A stretch of DNA of 64,000 nt from Holothuria scabra (Eukaryota > Echinodermata > Holothuroidea > Aspidochirotida > Holothuriidae), in contig CM074188.1 in assembly GCA_037179385.1 (NCBI GenBank), forward strand, positions 28,313,594 to 28,377,593, read 5' to 3'. The position numbers and the translations under genes were made by a program. Shown here in pieces: positions 44,831 through 56,960 of the stretch (positions are counted from its first letter, which is position 1; every line of letters starts with the position of its first letter). The notes under the pieces are model-generated. The model ran no database searches. It was not told the origin of the DNA and worked only from the letters and a program-made list of their open reading frames with translations.

Positions 44831-47009
44831 ACCAAGTTTTAATCCAATTTAAGAAGCGATTAGGCTTCCTATAGGGTTTTGGATTTTCCATACTTGTTAT
44901 AATAACTATTTTTTGTTATGATTCTCTTTCTGTAAAGTGGATCTGCACAAGTCTTGATTCCTCAGCCCCCTCCCCCGTTGTGTTGATATTTTGAATTGTA
45001 TAACATCGTTCATTCAGCTGTGGAAATGAACCCTCCAAAATCAGTTGTCACTCAAAACTGAAACACCTTTTTTTTTCTTGTCTCAATAGTTGTCAAGAAA
45101 CAGTATCCCCAAATGTTATATTACTCTGAAAAGCCTGGTCGAGTCGATTTGAAAAGATTGAGATTAAAGGCTGTCATTCTTTAAATATGGTATTGAACCT
45201 TATTCCATTGTGCTTGGTATTCAGGATAAACAATGTAGTCCCAGTGGAAACGGGGGGGGGGGGGGGTAAGCCAGAGAGACAAAACTGGAAAAAACGCAAT
45301 GGCAGGCCCGATTTCGATTGGTTGGAAACTGAACTGTAAAAGTCCATCATAACTTGCTCGTTTGCTTGTTCTGAAAGAAATTAATGGAAAATTCCTAAAT
45401 TATTTTATACACAGTAGATGTTTGGAAACAATTTTCATCGTATGATGTATTCTGTGAAGTTGTTCCATGTGAATAATTTGACCGCACTCGCTTAAGTGAT
45501 GGAAACTAAATGATATACCCCGAATTTTTCTTCAATTTAAAGGTCTTTGCAGTCAGTTGGATCATTTCTAGCAAAAGTTCATACTTTCCTCAGGTTTAAT
45601 TTGAAATTCGAATAAAGTAATTCTCTTGATTTTAAATCAAAACAGACCGTCGTTCAAATAATCTGGGAAGGTGTTAAGTGCCAGACAAAGTCACCACACA
45701 GAAACTACAAAGCTGGCCACTATCTCACTGAGTTAAATTTCCCAATAGTGACTCGCCCTATATAAAGTGAGCCATTGCGGGAGAAATCAACTCAGTTTAA
45801 GGATAGAGACTTATCTTATTTTCTGTGCAGCGGGGGGTCAGAGGAAGTAATGAGCAATTTTCAACTCTCAACAGAAAATATAACATGTACTCAAAAAAAA
45901 AAAACCTCTCTATAACATTTTATGGTAATATTCCACTACAGCAATATTAATATTATTGCATTAGACATATTTTGCATTTGCAAAATAAAGTTTTTATAGG
46001 TTTTAAAATTCAATTAAAATTCTCGCTTTGCCCTCTTTTAGCTCATTCTCTCTTCATTTTTTTAATTTTTCTTGAAAGGCAAAAATTTTCACCCAAACTT
46101 TTTTTCTTATTCTTACTAAATTATCATTTTTTCTTTCCAAAAACTTTAGGTGATTTTTAAGAACTTAAATATTGCATAATCAACATGAAGCAACGAATTC
46201 CTCTATAAGTTTCCCGATTCAGTGAAAAAGTATTGTCACACGCTTGTAAGGAGCTATTTAAGAAATGAGATGGACTATTAGACTAATTCAACTTGGCATG
46301 ACTGCATTCTCCCTTTTAGTGTTTAAAGAAGGCTGAAATGGTGACAAGCCCCCCTCCTTGTCCATCTTGTCATTTGTTACCCTGCCTATGCCCTATACAC
46401 ACGTAGAAAATCAGAACAGAACTTGTGACTTTTTTTACAAGAAAACGTTAGTGGAAAGGACCTAAAGTTTTCTTTGAATATCTCATATCAAAACTTTTTA
46501 GACTATGCAGATTACCCTATCCCTTAACCAGAAGGTACACTTTTGCATTAAATCTTTCGTTTTTTTCTACCATGAAGAGATATTTTTAAAAAGAATAATT
46601 TTATGTAAAAAAGTGTGCCATAACTCATTGTTTCAAATGAAAATGCGCACTGAAAAAGATGGGAACCTTCGTGTCTCGCCAGCCATGCTACACCAGACAA
46701 CAAATTTATATCTATGTGCCCTGTACAAAGGGTCATTGATAAGGGAGGGACATTGAAATAATTTTTTACTTTAATAACTAAAAAAATTACTCTACACAGA
46801 AAAATCAACTGACAGGGTTGCAAGGTAACTGATGATAGGTTTATGTGAGACCATATGATTTCGGTAGGAAAATAATTCCCTGTCTGAAATATGAAGTTCT
46901 AGGCTTTTGGCACGGAACGATCAAGACAATTTGGAAATTCGCGACGGCATAGACACCCGGAAATAATTTCTAATGCTTGTAAGTAGCAACTAATCAACAG
47001 GCGCTAAAA
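44831..47009. other. No gene recognised
   Basis: Presumed intron, with a G-run at 45251 and T-rich stretches. About 46810-46985 shares old repeat blocks with 27370-27570. No exon seen. Confidence 0.45.
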
Positions 47010-48075
47010 AAATGGAAGGGAAAAGTACATGCACCCAACTTTTCCGATTTTTACTTTGGAGTGTGAACACTACTGTCTCACTGTGTTTGGGACGAAATTT
47101 GCGGCGTACGAGGGGCGCCAAAATCTTTGCCCTTTCAGAACAAATATTCGAAGATAAAAATTATGGAGCTTGCTTTGCAGAAAGTTTTGAATTATTGGTT
47201 TCCTGAAAAGAAATTTGAAAATTGGGGGATTACTAAAGAATCTTCTATAATACAATTAATTATTGGCAATCTCAGACTGATTGCACGATGACTGAACATA
47301 GATGTTGCCACGTAATGTTATCCAAGGTCTACAAACTGAGGCTCTCAGATAACATTTAAAAAATTTCGAACCTGTTTTGTTATCTGGACAAAATATTTCA
47401 CAACAAAGAGCTTAAAGGCATATTTTCATCATTCCAAACAGTTCCAATTCTCCCACCCTACTTACTTCTAGCCCCTCCCACATTTATCTTACACACATCT
47501 TTATCCAGACACAAGCTAGTTTATTGCTTCATGGTTTGTCCCAGTGGCCATACAAGTCCATAATGTGTAATCAAGACACTCTCAGTGCCCATGCTGAGTA
47601 ATTTAGCTGTGATGCATTGTTTGAATGTTATGCCAATCAAAGAGATGTACCAATTGAGAGTTTTGATATATGCATACTGAAACTGTAGTTTAGGGTGACG
47701 AATGGCTGCCTTTAAGAAGTAGAAAAATGGAATTTTATGACAGACCATTCATAAAAAGGCACTTGATGATCTGGTGTCAAATACAAAAAAAATATTCGAT
47801 TTTGTCATTTCCAGAGCTCCGAAGATATTATCAAATTGATTAATTAGCGAACACTACGGTTCTGCATCACGTCTTGTATTTTGAGGGAAGGTTTCACTAT
47901 TTGAGACAATTTATATCAAATGTGGAGCTTGTACTTGAGAGAGTTCGGAATTTTACGAAAGAAGATTTGGGAAGAAATCACACTGTAAATGACTGGTGTC
48001 ACAAATGGAAATCTTCCGAATTTTTAACTTTTCAGATCTGGGGGATCACCCTGCCCCCTTGTAGCAACGCAATTT
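47010..48075. mobile_element. hAT-like repeat I, copy split by a MITE
   Basis: Blocks GAAATTTGCGGCG, GAACAAATATTCGAAGA, GACTGGTGTCACAAATGG follow the order of 30135-30800. The 3' end has the G/C-rich run and TTGTAGCAACGCAATT, a decayed hAT-type terminus. MITE C4 (47416-47711) interrupts it. Non-coding. Confidence 0.6.
47416..47711. mobile_element. TTAA MITE family C, copy C4
   Basis: 296 bp flanked by TTAA on both sides (47412-47415, 47712-47715). The left end is AGGCATATTTTCATCATTCC and the right end is GGGTGACGAATGGCTGCCT. It is in reverse orientation to C3 and very similar to it. The insertion point is inside repeat I. Confidence 0.85.
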
Positions 48076-48520
48076 CTAAGAAGTCGCTATTTTCAGCTTC
48101 GTCTGAAATAAAATTTTCATTTCAATAAAAATGAGCAAATTGCAAAATGATCCTGACAGGAAATTGACAAATGAAAAGGACAGTACCGCTACCATTATAC
48201 TGAATCAAAATTTTAACAAATCATGTGCATTCTACAACTTTTTTTTGTGAAAATTTTGCAGTTACTATCATTAATATGCTTTTAATATTTCCGGCTATTC
48301 AATTACTTCACATTTCATGTTTTTAGCTTTCAAAACCTTCCAACAGTTCGAATCTTGATTGAATTTGTTGATGTTGGAAACACGGGAGGCATCCTCGGAT
48401 GAGCTATTCGAACGGTATGCGATACAACACAACTCTGCGGGGGTCGGCCTGTTGCTCCCCCTGCCAGTACGGAACTACTTTGGGTAATTTTCTTGGATAA
48501 AAATTATATGTCGCATCTGC

Positions 48521-48775
48521 TATAGACGAATCCGATTAGCGCTTGTGTTTAGTGACTGTAGCCGCCATCAGTTGGATCCATCAGTCTTTAATCGTCTTCG
48601 TTTTTCATGAATTTCAAACCCTAATGTTTGGGGAAACTGAAGGAATCAAGATACAATTAAGTGTACAACCATTCATAATACAGGTAAGCGAGGTTATCGA
48701 AAGATTAAAAGGTGGCAGACCCCAGTTATGGCCGACTAAGATGGGACCATCACTTGCCGTCCGGATTTGTCTATA
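48521..48775 (+). mobile_element. MITE family D, copy D1
   Basis: 255 bp with ends TATAGACGAATCCGA and TCCGGATTTGTCTATA as inverted repeats. TA at both outer edges would fit a TA target. It contains GAAAGATTAAAAGGTGGCAG, the unoccupied version of the site holding a hairpin element in D2. The 97-codon frame across it has no motif and is shared repeat sequence. Confidence 0.75.
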
Positions 48776-49609
48776 TGAGATAAAATCTCAGGATGACGAT
48801 TCGATTCGCGAATGGACGAAAACGGGAAGGGCATAAAACAGGGAGACGAAGGTTTTAGATCATCATTTGTATTGTTTCATTGGGATTTGGAGACATAAAA
48901 AAGAATTTTCTGACCCGGGAAGTGGGAGAGGGCGGAAACGTCCTTCCGCCACCTTTTTTTTTTACAGGGGGGCTGTCGCCCCCGGCCCCACCCGGTCGCC
49001 AGCTTGATTGAAGGTGTTAGTCTAACTTCCTTTTATCTAACCTCTACTCCCACAAAAGTGGTTGTGATCGGTCTTCGATTAGGTTAGGTTAGGTTAGGTT
49101 AGATGGAGTTATACGTCCAATTTGTTCAAATCGAGCCTGCCACGGCCCTTTCTCCAGTTGCGGCTCACTGGCTTGTTTTACCTTCTCAACTATTTTATTC
49201 TGAACCTCTTGCAAGCGCAATAGCAGATTGTTCCGTTTTTGTAAAGTCTAAGGTATAACTCTTAGGTCGGACCCAAACTCCGGACATCCCGACTGCAAGT
49301 CGGATGCTATAACCATTCATCTGGGAATGATGAGATTACCCTTTTCCAAAACCAACTGCCTCCGGGTTATGCAAAGGGTAATTTTGCAATTCCCTTTGTG
49401 ATTCGTTCAATTTTTACCAACAACTAACAGACTAAAGAAAATCCTCTTGAAAAAGGGTTTCTCTAAAAGTTAGGGTTTGAAACCGTTTAAGTTCAAAGAA
49501 TTCTAACCTAGAGGGTTCTAAAGGGAATTTTGAGTTGGGATACTTACAAAATATTCGGAAACGTACCCCCCTGAATGTGTAAGATGCTGTGGGAAATACC
49601 AGTAAATAG
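48776..49609. other. No gene recognised
   Basis: Contains four TTAGG pentamers at about 49080-49102 and a G/C-rich GGGGGGCTGTCGCCCCC stretch near 48966. No exon seen. Confidence 0.45.
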
Positions 49610-49800
49610 CTGCTGAATTAAAGAACAGGGTAACGTACATAGCCAGTTATCCAGCAAAAGGTTTGCATTGAACCAACAAAAGAGATGACTAATTAAGAAA
49701 AAAGTATATTTCATTCAACTATTTTGTACCAGGGAGTTGCAACAGAGTACGACCTTATCAGCGCTCGAGGTTTTGTTTAAGGGTTAAAGGATTACGTCCC
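49610..49800. repeat. Repeat similar to the tail of the U2-bearing unit
   Basis: CAACAAAAGAGATGACTAAT, TTCATTCAACTATTTTGTAC and CGACCTTATCAGC...GGTTTTG parallel 57520-57625 downstream of the U2-like fragment. No U2 homology is visible in this copy. Confidence 0.55.
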
Positions 49801-50584
49801 AGTTTCCAACCAACTGGTTCAAGTCCAGCCTATCTTGGGATAACGTGAATACACTTCACACCTGATTGGTAGAATGAAGGGTTGGGAATAATTTAACAAA
49901 GATGAATTAATATTAGTTTCTAAGCAAACGAAATTCTGAGTAACAAGCAAGTGTTGTAGTGTACTATAATTTTGGCAAAAGATGATCAACATTGTTGCAT
50001 CAATATCTCATGACTAATTGATAGTAGGAAATGACCTGAAAAATGTGCTTATAAAGTTGGTTGGAGCTTATTTAAGTTTGCATGGTATTTGAAAAATGCA
50101 CTCAAAAAAAAAAAAAAAAAATTAAACTAACGTTCATCAGGGAAGCGTAAGTAAATAAAAGGCAATCATTGTCTTGAGTTGTATCAACATTTCAAAGTCA
50201 AATATCTTAAACCATTGTAAAACAGTGTTTATTATTCCAACCAATAAACCCAAATTATGACTTTACCTCTTGAAAATATTTTGAATTGTGAGATTAAAAT
50301 CCAAGTGATTCGTTTAGACATTTGAAAGTTATTCCTGAGTTTGTTCCACAAGTGCTGAATTTATTTGAACATTTCTCGAAACACTAGTAATGCACTCTGC
50401 CTTATCTTAAATTTTCTATCATTCTGCTTCAAGGGGAATTTTTAAGGGGACCATTTTCCGTAAAAATGACGTAATAAGGTACTGCAATGACTGGATATAG
50501 GTACACGTTTAACTTTCCAAAAGGGTAATAATTGATTTTGGAATAGTTGTCGAAAATAATTTGAAAATAGGTATTCATACTTAC
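49801..50584. other. Presumed first intron of gene B, distal part
   Basis: AT-rich, with an A-run at 50105. It ends on the minus strand with the donor GTAAGTATG at 50584. Confidence 0.5.
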
Positions 50585-50672
50585 CACCTGTGCTCAATAA
50601 AATACAGCCTTTGGAAAACACAATGTAGGAAGACACGAAAAGACACACAATTATGCAGAGGAATTGCGTCAT
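50585..50672 (-). CDS. Candidate signal-peptide first exon (gene B)
   Basis: The minus-strand ATG at 50672-50670 has A at -3 (CAAACATGA) and opens MTQFLCIIVCLFVSSYIVFS, followed by KGCILLSTG. This is a typical secretory leader with a long hydrophobic core. After 29 codons plus one base the consensus donor G|GTAAGT occurs, so the exon ends in phase 1, like every other exon boundary in this gene set. Joined to 38619 it gives an in-frame Gly and leads into the unknown 88-residue module. The intron would be about 12 kb. A TATA-like box lies 140 bp upstream. Undetected exons between them are possible. Confidence 0.55.
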
Positions 50673-50800
50673 GTTTGATTGCGACTCAGATCCACAGAAA
50701 ATGTACGATAGGGTTGGAATCTGCCAACCAACTGACGAGGACTGAAACTAAATGGTGGAAGGTGAATCCCAACACCAACGACAGAGATACGCCTGACTTG

Positions 50801-50820
50801 TGACGTCATGGTATATAAAC
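50801..50820 (-). promoter_or_regulatory. Candidate core promoter of gene B: TATA and CRE
   Basis: On the minus strand GTTTATATACC (TATA box, 50820-50810) is followed 2 bp later by the palindromic CRE TGACGTCA (50808-50801). They lie about 130-150 bp upstream of the candidate start codon. Transcription would begin near 50785. A CREB/ATF site immediately downstream of a TATA box is unusual. Without it the call would rest on AT-rich chance. Confidence 0.35.
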
Positions 50821-52017
50821 ATATAAACAACCTACACTTAGGTGTTTTGATTTTTTGAGTGAGAATAACATTATCTCACTTACTGCAAAATGTTTTTACC
50901 TTGCACATTGAAATGTTGAAAAGAGTATTAGATTGTATTTGCCTGATTAAATCTCTAATAAAAACATTGAAACTTGTCTGGGGGAAATAAATGACGCTAG
51001 CCTTGCCTTGCATCTACATGAACAATACAAAGGACCAGTGGGGGGGGGGGGGGGGCAGAATGTCAAATAGCGGAAAAGGAAAAAGTTAGGGGGAAACATG
51101 TTTAGCGTCAAGAGGGAAACAGATCGCACCGCTCGTCCCTTTTTTTTTTTGTTTTATTTTTGTTTCAATAAATATCTCTTCCATCTTTGGTCGAAAAGAA
51201 ACAAAAATTTTCCAGCAGGCTGTGTAGATATATGAATTGTATCGCAGGATTACAAATTCTAAGTTATACCAATATTATTATTCCGTGACGCTTCGTCAGC
51301 AGACAGCTTTCATCGGATACGCGTCGTCCGAAAAAAGCTATGTGTCAATGTGACGTCACGAAATAAGTAGTTTACTTTTAATTTCCCTGGTCCTCATACA
51401 CTGATCACATATTTACATACGATGGCAAAATTCTGGTTCTTTCCGACATTGGTCGGAGGAGATTTTAACTAAAACTGACAAGAATCTGATAGTAATCCGA
51501 TCCTATATCGCTGTAGTGTGACCAGGGCTTAGAGACAAAGCCTCGTTGGGGTCCAGCGGACGAATCCCCCGGAAGCTCTGAGGTTTTAACATATCTCTTG
51601 GTGAAAATTGCATCCCACGGCGGGATTTATGTTTATTTCTTGTTTGACCTTGTGACCTAGCGCCTGACCTTAGTTGGGGGATGAGACTGGGGGGAAAGGA
51701 TAAAATCTGGGAGGGCACACTCTTTCCTCATACCACCAGTATGTCATGTAAAACAACAATTCCCGTGACATTTCTAACCTAACCTCATATTTTTAACCCT
51801 AACCTAACCTTGACATTAGATCTCAGTCATAATATACATGTCTCGATATATTGTGAGCATTTAGTGTTTCGTTCAATCGACTTGTTCATTTGGGAGGTTA
51901 ACTCTTTCGGGGTATCATCCGTTCCCCGTAAAACTGAAAGAATGTTTGAGAAAATGTTAGTATACAGGTATACTTGTTCCACCACTGAACATATTTCGGT
52001 TGTGCCCTATATCTTAA
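50821..52017. other. Intergenic, no gene recognised
   Basis: Upstream of gene B. Holds a G-run at 51040-51055 and CCTAA pentamers near 51775-51808. No exon seen. Confidence 0.45.
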
Positions 52018-52051
52018 AGGCTGTCAACTCTCACCCCAAACTGCAATATTT
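52018..52051. mobile_element. TTAA MITE family C, terminal scrap C5
   Basis: TTAA at 52014-52017 then AGGCTGTCAACTCTCACCCC and AAACTGCA, matching a family C terminus. The rest of the element is absent. Confidence 0.55.
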
Positions 52052-53236
52052 TTAGTAGTCCACAAAATAAAAGTAATATGACAGGGAGTTCCTAAAAGCT
52101 CGAACAGGTCTGTGAAGTGACATTTTAAGTAGGTTCTTTTCATTTCGTTTCACTTCATTTATTTGTTTCTCCACCAGCCCACAGCAAAATTTTAAAATGA
52201 TAAACACCATTGGTTTAAAAAATATCTATAAACAAGGAAAGGATCGTTGTGCGAGCAAGTGTTCGTAAAATCCAAAGACAGGAAGACAATAACCGAGAAT
52301 GAAACAAGAAAGAAAAACGTACTAGAAAAACAAAAGCCCTTCCAAACCACCGAGAAAACCCCGACCACCCACCCACCTGAATCTACTTAAGACACAATTG
52401 TTTTCAACGGTGAAGTCCCGGTATTTCCTGGTAGTTTATAGGTGTTTCACCTGCGTTTCACCTAATTTCCTTTACATACTGGGGCATTCAACGGGTGCAG
52501 CCGCCTGCACTCGTTGAAAATCGTGCCAGTGTGAAAGGGGTATTAGATAAAAGTGAAAACCAAACTTCTTCTTTGGGATTATGACCGAAATTTTTGGTAG
52601 CATATTCCAATGAAAGTTGGCCTATCTTTGAGACTCCTTTTACATAAGATCGAATACGACAGACTTGGCATGGTTTAACCAATCGGCTGACGGCTTCTTG
52701 CAATGGAAATCTACTTACTAAAACAATAAAACTTTTCAAATAGATCTTTAACAAACTTTAACAAACACAAATTTGGAAGCAAAAGCATATGAGGGGTTAC
52801 GGTGCATGACAACTACCAGATGGAAGGTAATCATGATTAAGTGGTATTTTCCAAGCAATTACGAAAACGTAATACGTGTGTTAGGTATATCGTCGGTCTG
52901 CTATACCGTATTCATATAAATTACTCGCATATTGGAATTCGTTCGCACAAAGAAAATAAAAGCGTGAGTTATATCCTAAAACTGAGTCATTTTGTCGTCA
53001 TTGTCATTTTGTGACTCACTTTATGAAAAGTTGGGAAAAATATAGCTAAGGTCACCCTGTGGAAAGAATATTGTAGAGTAAGCCCACGGTGTTCCTCACC
53101 TGTCACAGAAGTCTTCGAGAGACGACGATATGGGAACTTAATGAACCACCGGCTATGAAATCAAACTTGAAACGTACTTTACCTCTTTATATATCTCACA
53201 CTGTGTGACGTGTTCGTGTTAATTGTTAAATCCTGC
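52052..53236. other. No gene recognised
   Basis: No repeat termini or coding motifs identified. Confidence 0.5.
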
Positions 53237-53503
53237 CTGATCGGCTGACTGGCTGACTGACTGAATAACTGACTCATCGACTGTTTGATAGACTGATTGA
53301 TTGACTGATTGTTTGACTGACTGATTGACTGACTGAATGACAGACTGACTAACTGACTGGCTGGCTTGCTGGCTGACTGGTTGACTGACTGACTGACTAA
53401 CTGACTTCTGCATTCGTGTCGATGTGTTGTTTAATCACATCTGACTTATTGACTGACAGACTGGCTGTTTTAATGACTGATTGAACGACCGACCGACCAA
53501 CTA
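53237..53503. repeat. (GACT)n degenerate microsatellite
   Basis: About 270 bp of GACT/GATT/GGCT tetramers with interruptions. The Ser-Val-Ser-Gln frame on the minus strand is an artefact of the repeat. Confidence 0.9.
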
Positions 53504-55325
53504 AGTTTTAACACTTGCCATGGGTGATGTTTAAGTTAATAATAATATATGCGATAATATTTGCATAGGAATTATTTATTAGGGCGCGGATCCAAGGGGT
53601 GGAGGGCTTTTACGCCCTCAGCTCGACCTTTCGCTACATCAACAATAAAACATGTGGAAAATTAGCAGTGCAACTCTCTTATACACCCTGCTTTTTCTTA
53701 AGTCAGCCCCCCTTGGAATATTTGCACTAATGCCAACATGACATACAGCAAAGATATCATATGAAAGATATCATATGTGAAAGCCTCTCAATCAAGCCAC
53801 AAAGTTTTAAATTGAGGCCTAAAACGCCAACAAATGTTGCGTTATTGACCAGTTAAATAATACTTTCGACACGAAAAGATAGGTAACGAATGTGAACTTG
53901 TGACGTCCCACTTATTTGCATCATATTTATAAATGGTCGAACATTTCTCTACTAATCCCATGCAGACGCGGATCCAGGATTTGGGGAAAGGGGAAGTGGG
54001 CCGTCGGCAGGAGGTCCAGAGCGAGCGGTGAAGGTTGGAAGTCACGGTGGTTGGTTAAAGGTCTTTCCCCTTAAAAATGGATTCTATGCATCTGGAAAGC
54101 ATATTTTTCCGTACTTAGAAAAACGATAGTTGGTCAAAACATCGTTGTTCATCGTAAAGGGTGGCGTGCGTCGAAAGTGCCTCCACCTGGATCAGCGCTT
54201 GTCATTAGAGACTGTGTCATATTTTGATTATTATTCTGTTTTGAATTATTCATATTTACCTAAAATCAAAATATCATTTTGACTGCCCATTCAATGGACT
54301 GAATAAGTTTATAAGTTAATACGAACAGGTTTCTCTGAGAACTTATCTTTACCAATTAATTACCTGCATCTGTCGCTTTCCATTTTAGGATGGAATAAGT
54401 ACTAACAGTTCTGCAAATATTTTCTGCTTTGTCGTACCAAGGAATAACTTCAATGCAACTATATTTTCCTTGTTTGTGAGTGCAAGTTTTGTTGTACATG
54501 AATTTGGCCACCAGTTAACCTAGAGATTTGTCGGCGAACCAACTTTGGGGTCATTTTTAGTCTAATTTTTGTCTATTTGAACCACGAATAGTTGTATTCA
54601 TTTCAATACCTGAAATTAAGGTGCTGCGAAAGTGATTTTAGATAATTTGCTTCCAATTCTGGTGGTATTGGTGATCAAAATTGCTATTACTAAACGTAAG
54701 AATGATGCTTCTTTTGCATCCATCCATTCTTTTGCACCATAACTTGGCTGCTAGGCTCGTCTATAAGTCACCTATGTTTGTATACAAGTACTAGATTTAG
54801 CATGATGACCGATCCGAGTTAACTGTCACAATGACCTGTAAATCCGAGAAGTAGTATGTCATTCATTTTAAAGGTACTATATAATTCCAGGCAGATGCGA
54901 GAAAAACTGTGAATTAATTAAATAACTTGGTAGTTCAGTTAATTTTACTCAATTGGAGAAAGGCTACCTTATGAAATATCGAGTAGTTGACATGTAACGA
55001 TGAAATTTGTAGTAGAATTATCAAAAGGTTTTAACGTACGGTTATCATTGTAAATATTTGTCGAATTACTTACGATTTGACATTCATTCTTTCATCTCTA
55101 AAAGATGAACACATTTCTTGGGTTGATAATTCCAAAAGGCGATTTGCTGATCAATGGTTCCAGGTTGTTCCAGAGATTGCCCCAAATGTCCCTTCAAAGG
55201 TTATTTTGGCCGGTGTCTTTTACAAGGATGTTCTCTCCTAAACGAACCATTTAACTTCACCTTGTACTTTACTTCTCTGTTCGTGCATATGTCGTTTCTT
55301 CTTTTAGTTAGCTAAGCTATTATCC
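53504..55325. other. No gene recognised
   Basis: Two degenerate GCGGATCCA-type scraps (near 53585 and 53968) resemble hAT termini but lack partners. No exon seen. Confidence 0.45.
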
Positions 55326-55952
55326 TATAGACGAATCCGATCAGCGCTTGTTTTAGTGACTGTAGGTAGCCATATTATTAGGGTCCATCAGCCTTAAATC
55401 GTCTCTATTTATTGTCCACATGAATTTCAAACTCTCATATTCGGTGAAATTGAGGAAATCAAGACACAGTTCAGTATACAGCTATCCACGGTACAGGTAC
55501 GCCAGGATATCGAAAGATTAAAAGGTACACTCTAAAATCAAAAGAGTGAACTCAGTCACTCTTTGATCGAGTGAAAAGTATAAATTCACTCCATAAGAGC
55601 GATAATTCACTCCAAGAGGAGTGAAGTTCCCTCCAAAAAGAGTGAAGTTCCCTCCAAAAAGAGCGAAGTTCACTCCAAAAAGAGTGAAGTTTCACTCTTG
55701 ATGGAGTGCCCACAGTGATCGCTCTTAAAAAAAAAGCGATCATTGCAGGCACTCGTGGAAGAGTGAATTTTCCCTCTTCCTCTAGTGAATTTCACTCTTT
55801 TTGGAGGGAACTTCACTCCTCTTGGAGTGAATTTACACTTTTCACTCTATCAAAGAGCGACTTAGTTCACTCCTTTGTTTATAGAGTGTTATAGACCCCA
55901 GTTAAAGCCGATTGCAATCAGACCATCGCTTGCTGTCCGAGTTCGTCGTATA
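55326..55952 (+). mobile_element. MITE family D, copy D2, carrying a nested element
   Basis: The left end is TATAGACGAATCCGATCAGC and the right end TCCGAGTTCGTCGTATA. Excluding the nested 363 bp it is about 264 bp, like D1. It is split between GAAAGATTAAAAGGT and TATAGACCCCAGTTA. Confidence 0.75.
55527..55889. mobile_element. Near-perfect hairpin element E1
   Basis: 363 bp that folds on itself along almost its whole length. ACACTCTAAAATCAAAAGAG at the left faces its complement ending AGAGTGT at the right. The arms meet at an A-run flanked by GTGATCGCTCTT and AAGCGATCATTGC. The arms are built from AGAGTGAA-type words (CACTCC, AAGAGTGAAGTT), and one arm has an extra ~45 bp of these. There is no coding sequence. 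It is inserted in MITE D2; the empty site is seen in D1 and D3. The target looks like TA, but a one-base ambiguity remains. Confidence 0.8.
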
Positions 55953-56717
55953 CACACATGTTCCAAATACGCATCACTTCATATTAGAAAAAACTGATGA
56001 ATACGGCGTTAAATACGGCTATGATCATGATTTGGATTTGCAATCTTTAAGGTTTGTTCGCGTGACATCAGTAAATAATTTTAGCGAAGTGGTGAATTTC
56101 AATGAAAAAATGAAATTTTCTTTTCAAACAATATCAGACGAAAGTATGACAACAGAACGAAAGTTTCTCCTACCCATTTTTCTGTAATTCTGTTTTCAGA
56201 ATTTAAGCAAAACAGGGAAATCAACGTTTGGCTGTAGATTCCTCTCTTTACTTGTTATGTTTAGAGATTATTGTTCCATCTTCTTGTTTTTAATAAACAG
56301 CTCGGAGGTTTTTATGTTTATTAAAGAGTGGCACGGTTTTGATAATTCATTAAGGATGGTGTCTTTGTTTAACGGAGATACGTTTATTGTATATGAATGG
56401 AACAATTCATATTTCGTCAGAAAACAATAATTTCTTTAGTTAGTTCTGGATGAGTTGTGCATGTGCATAAAAGTGTTTTCCAAGCAAGCATAATTGTTCT
56501 ACAGTCTAAGCCTAAACGATCGTACATTTGTTTCATTTTCATTTTGTATAAATATGTTTATGAATGAATGCATGATTGAATGGATCGTGCGCACCAGGAT
56601 TTCCCAACAAAATTAAACAACCACCCCTAATTGTGACGACGGGTTCAAACTTTATCTGCATCATTCATCTTTCAAGCAAATATTAAATAGATCTGGAAAC
56701 ATTTATGTCTAATCCTA
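55953..56717. other. No gene recognised
   Basis: A frame at 55912-56187 runs from the MITE end into unique sequence and has no motif. Confidence 0.45.
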
Positions 56718-56960
56718 CACTCTAAAAAATATTGGGCAAATATTTGCCCAACTTTTTACACACACTGGGTATATATGTGTCCTCCCAACAATTGGGCAAA
56801 CTATTGGGCAAATGGTGTTGGGCAATGCAATTACCCAGTAGTTGGGCAACACTGAATGACCAACTTTTAACCAACACTGGGTATATATGTGTCCTCCCAA
56901 CTGTTGAGCAAACTGTTGGGCAAAAGGTGTTGGGCAATGCAGCTACCCAGTATGTTGGGT
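56718..56960. mobile_element. CACTCT-ended element E3 with internal duplication
   Basis: Begins CACTCTAAAAAATATTGGGC. The interior is two direct copies (about 120 bp each, from ATTTGCCCAACTTTTTACAC and from GACCAACTTTTAACCAACAC) built on the word TTGGGCAA. The expected right terminus TTTTAGAGTG is missing, so the copy is 3'-truncated or its end decayed. The frames on both strands are repeat artefacts. Confidence 0.65.

Noticed and set aside
48543..48836. 97-codon frame as a gene
   Set aside because: Most of it is MITE D1, which recurs at 39475-39712 and 55326-55952. The frame is not kept in those copies.
49079..49102. TTAGG pentamers (and CCTAA at 51775-51808) as interstitial telomere
   Set aside because: Only about four units each. 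TTAGG is the arthropod telomere unit, but other features do not point to an arthropod. Likely chance short repeats.
49795..49850. GGTTCAAGTCCAGCCT as a tRNA B box
   Set aside because: No matching A box or cloverleaf upstream, so not called as a tRNA or tRNA-derived SINE.
53219..53413. Ser-Val-Ser-Gln repeat protein
   Set aside because: Artefact of the degenerate (GACT)n microsatellite.
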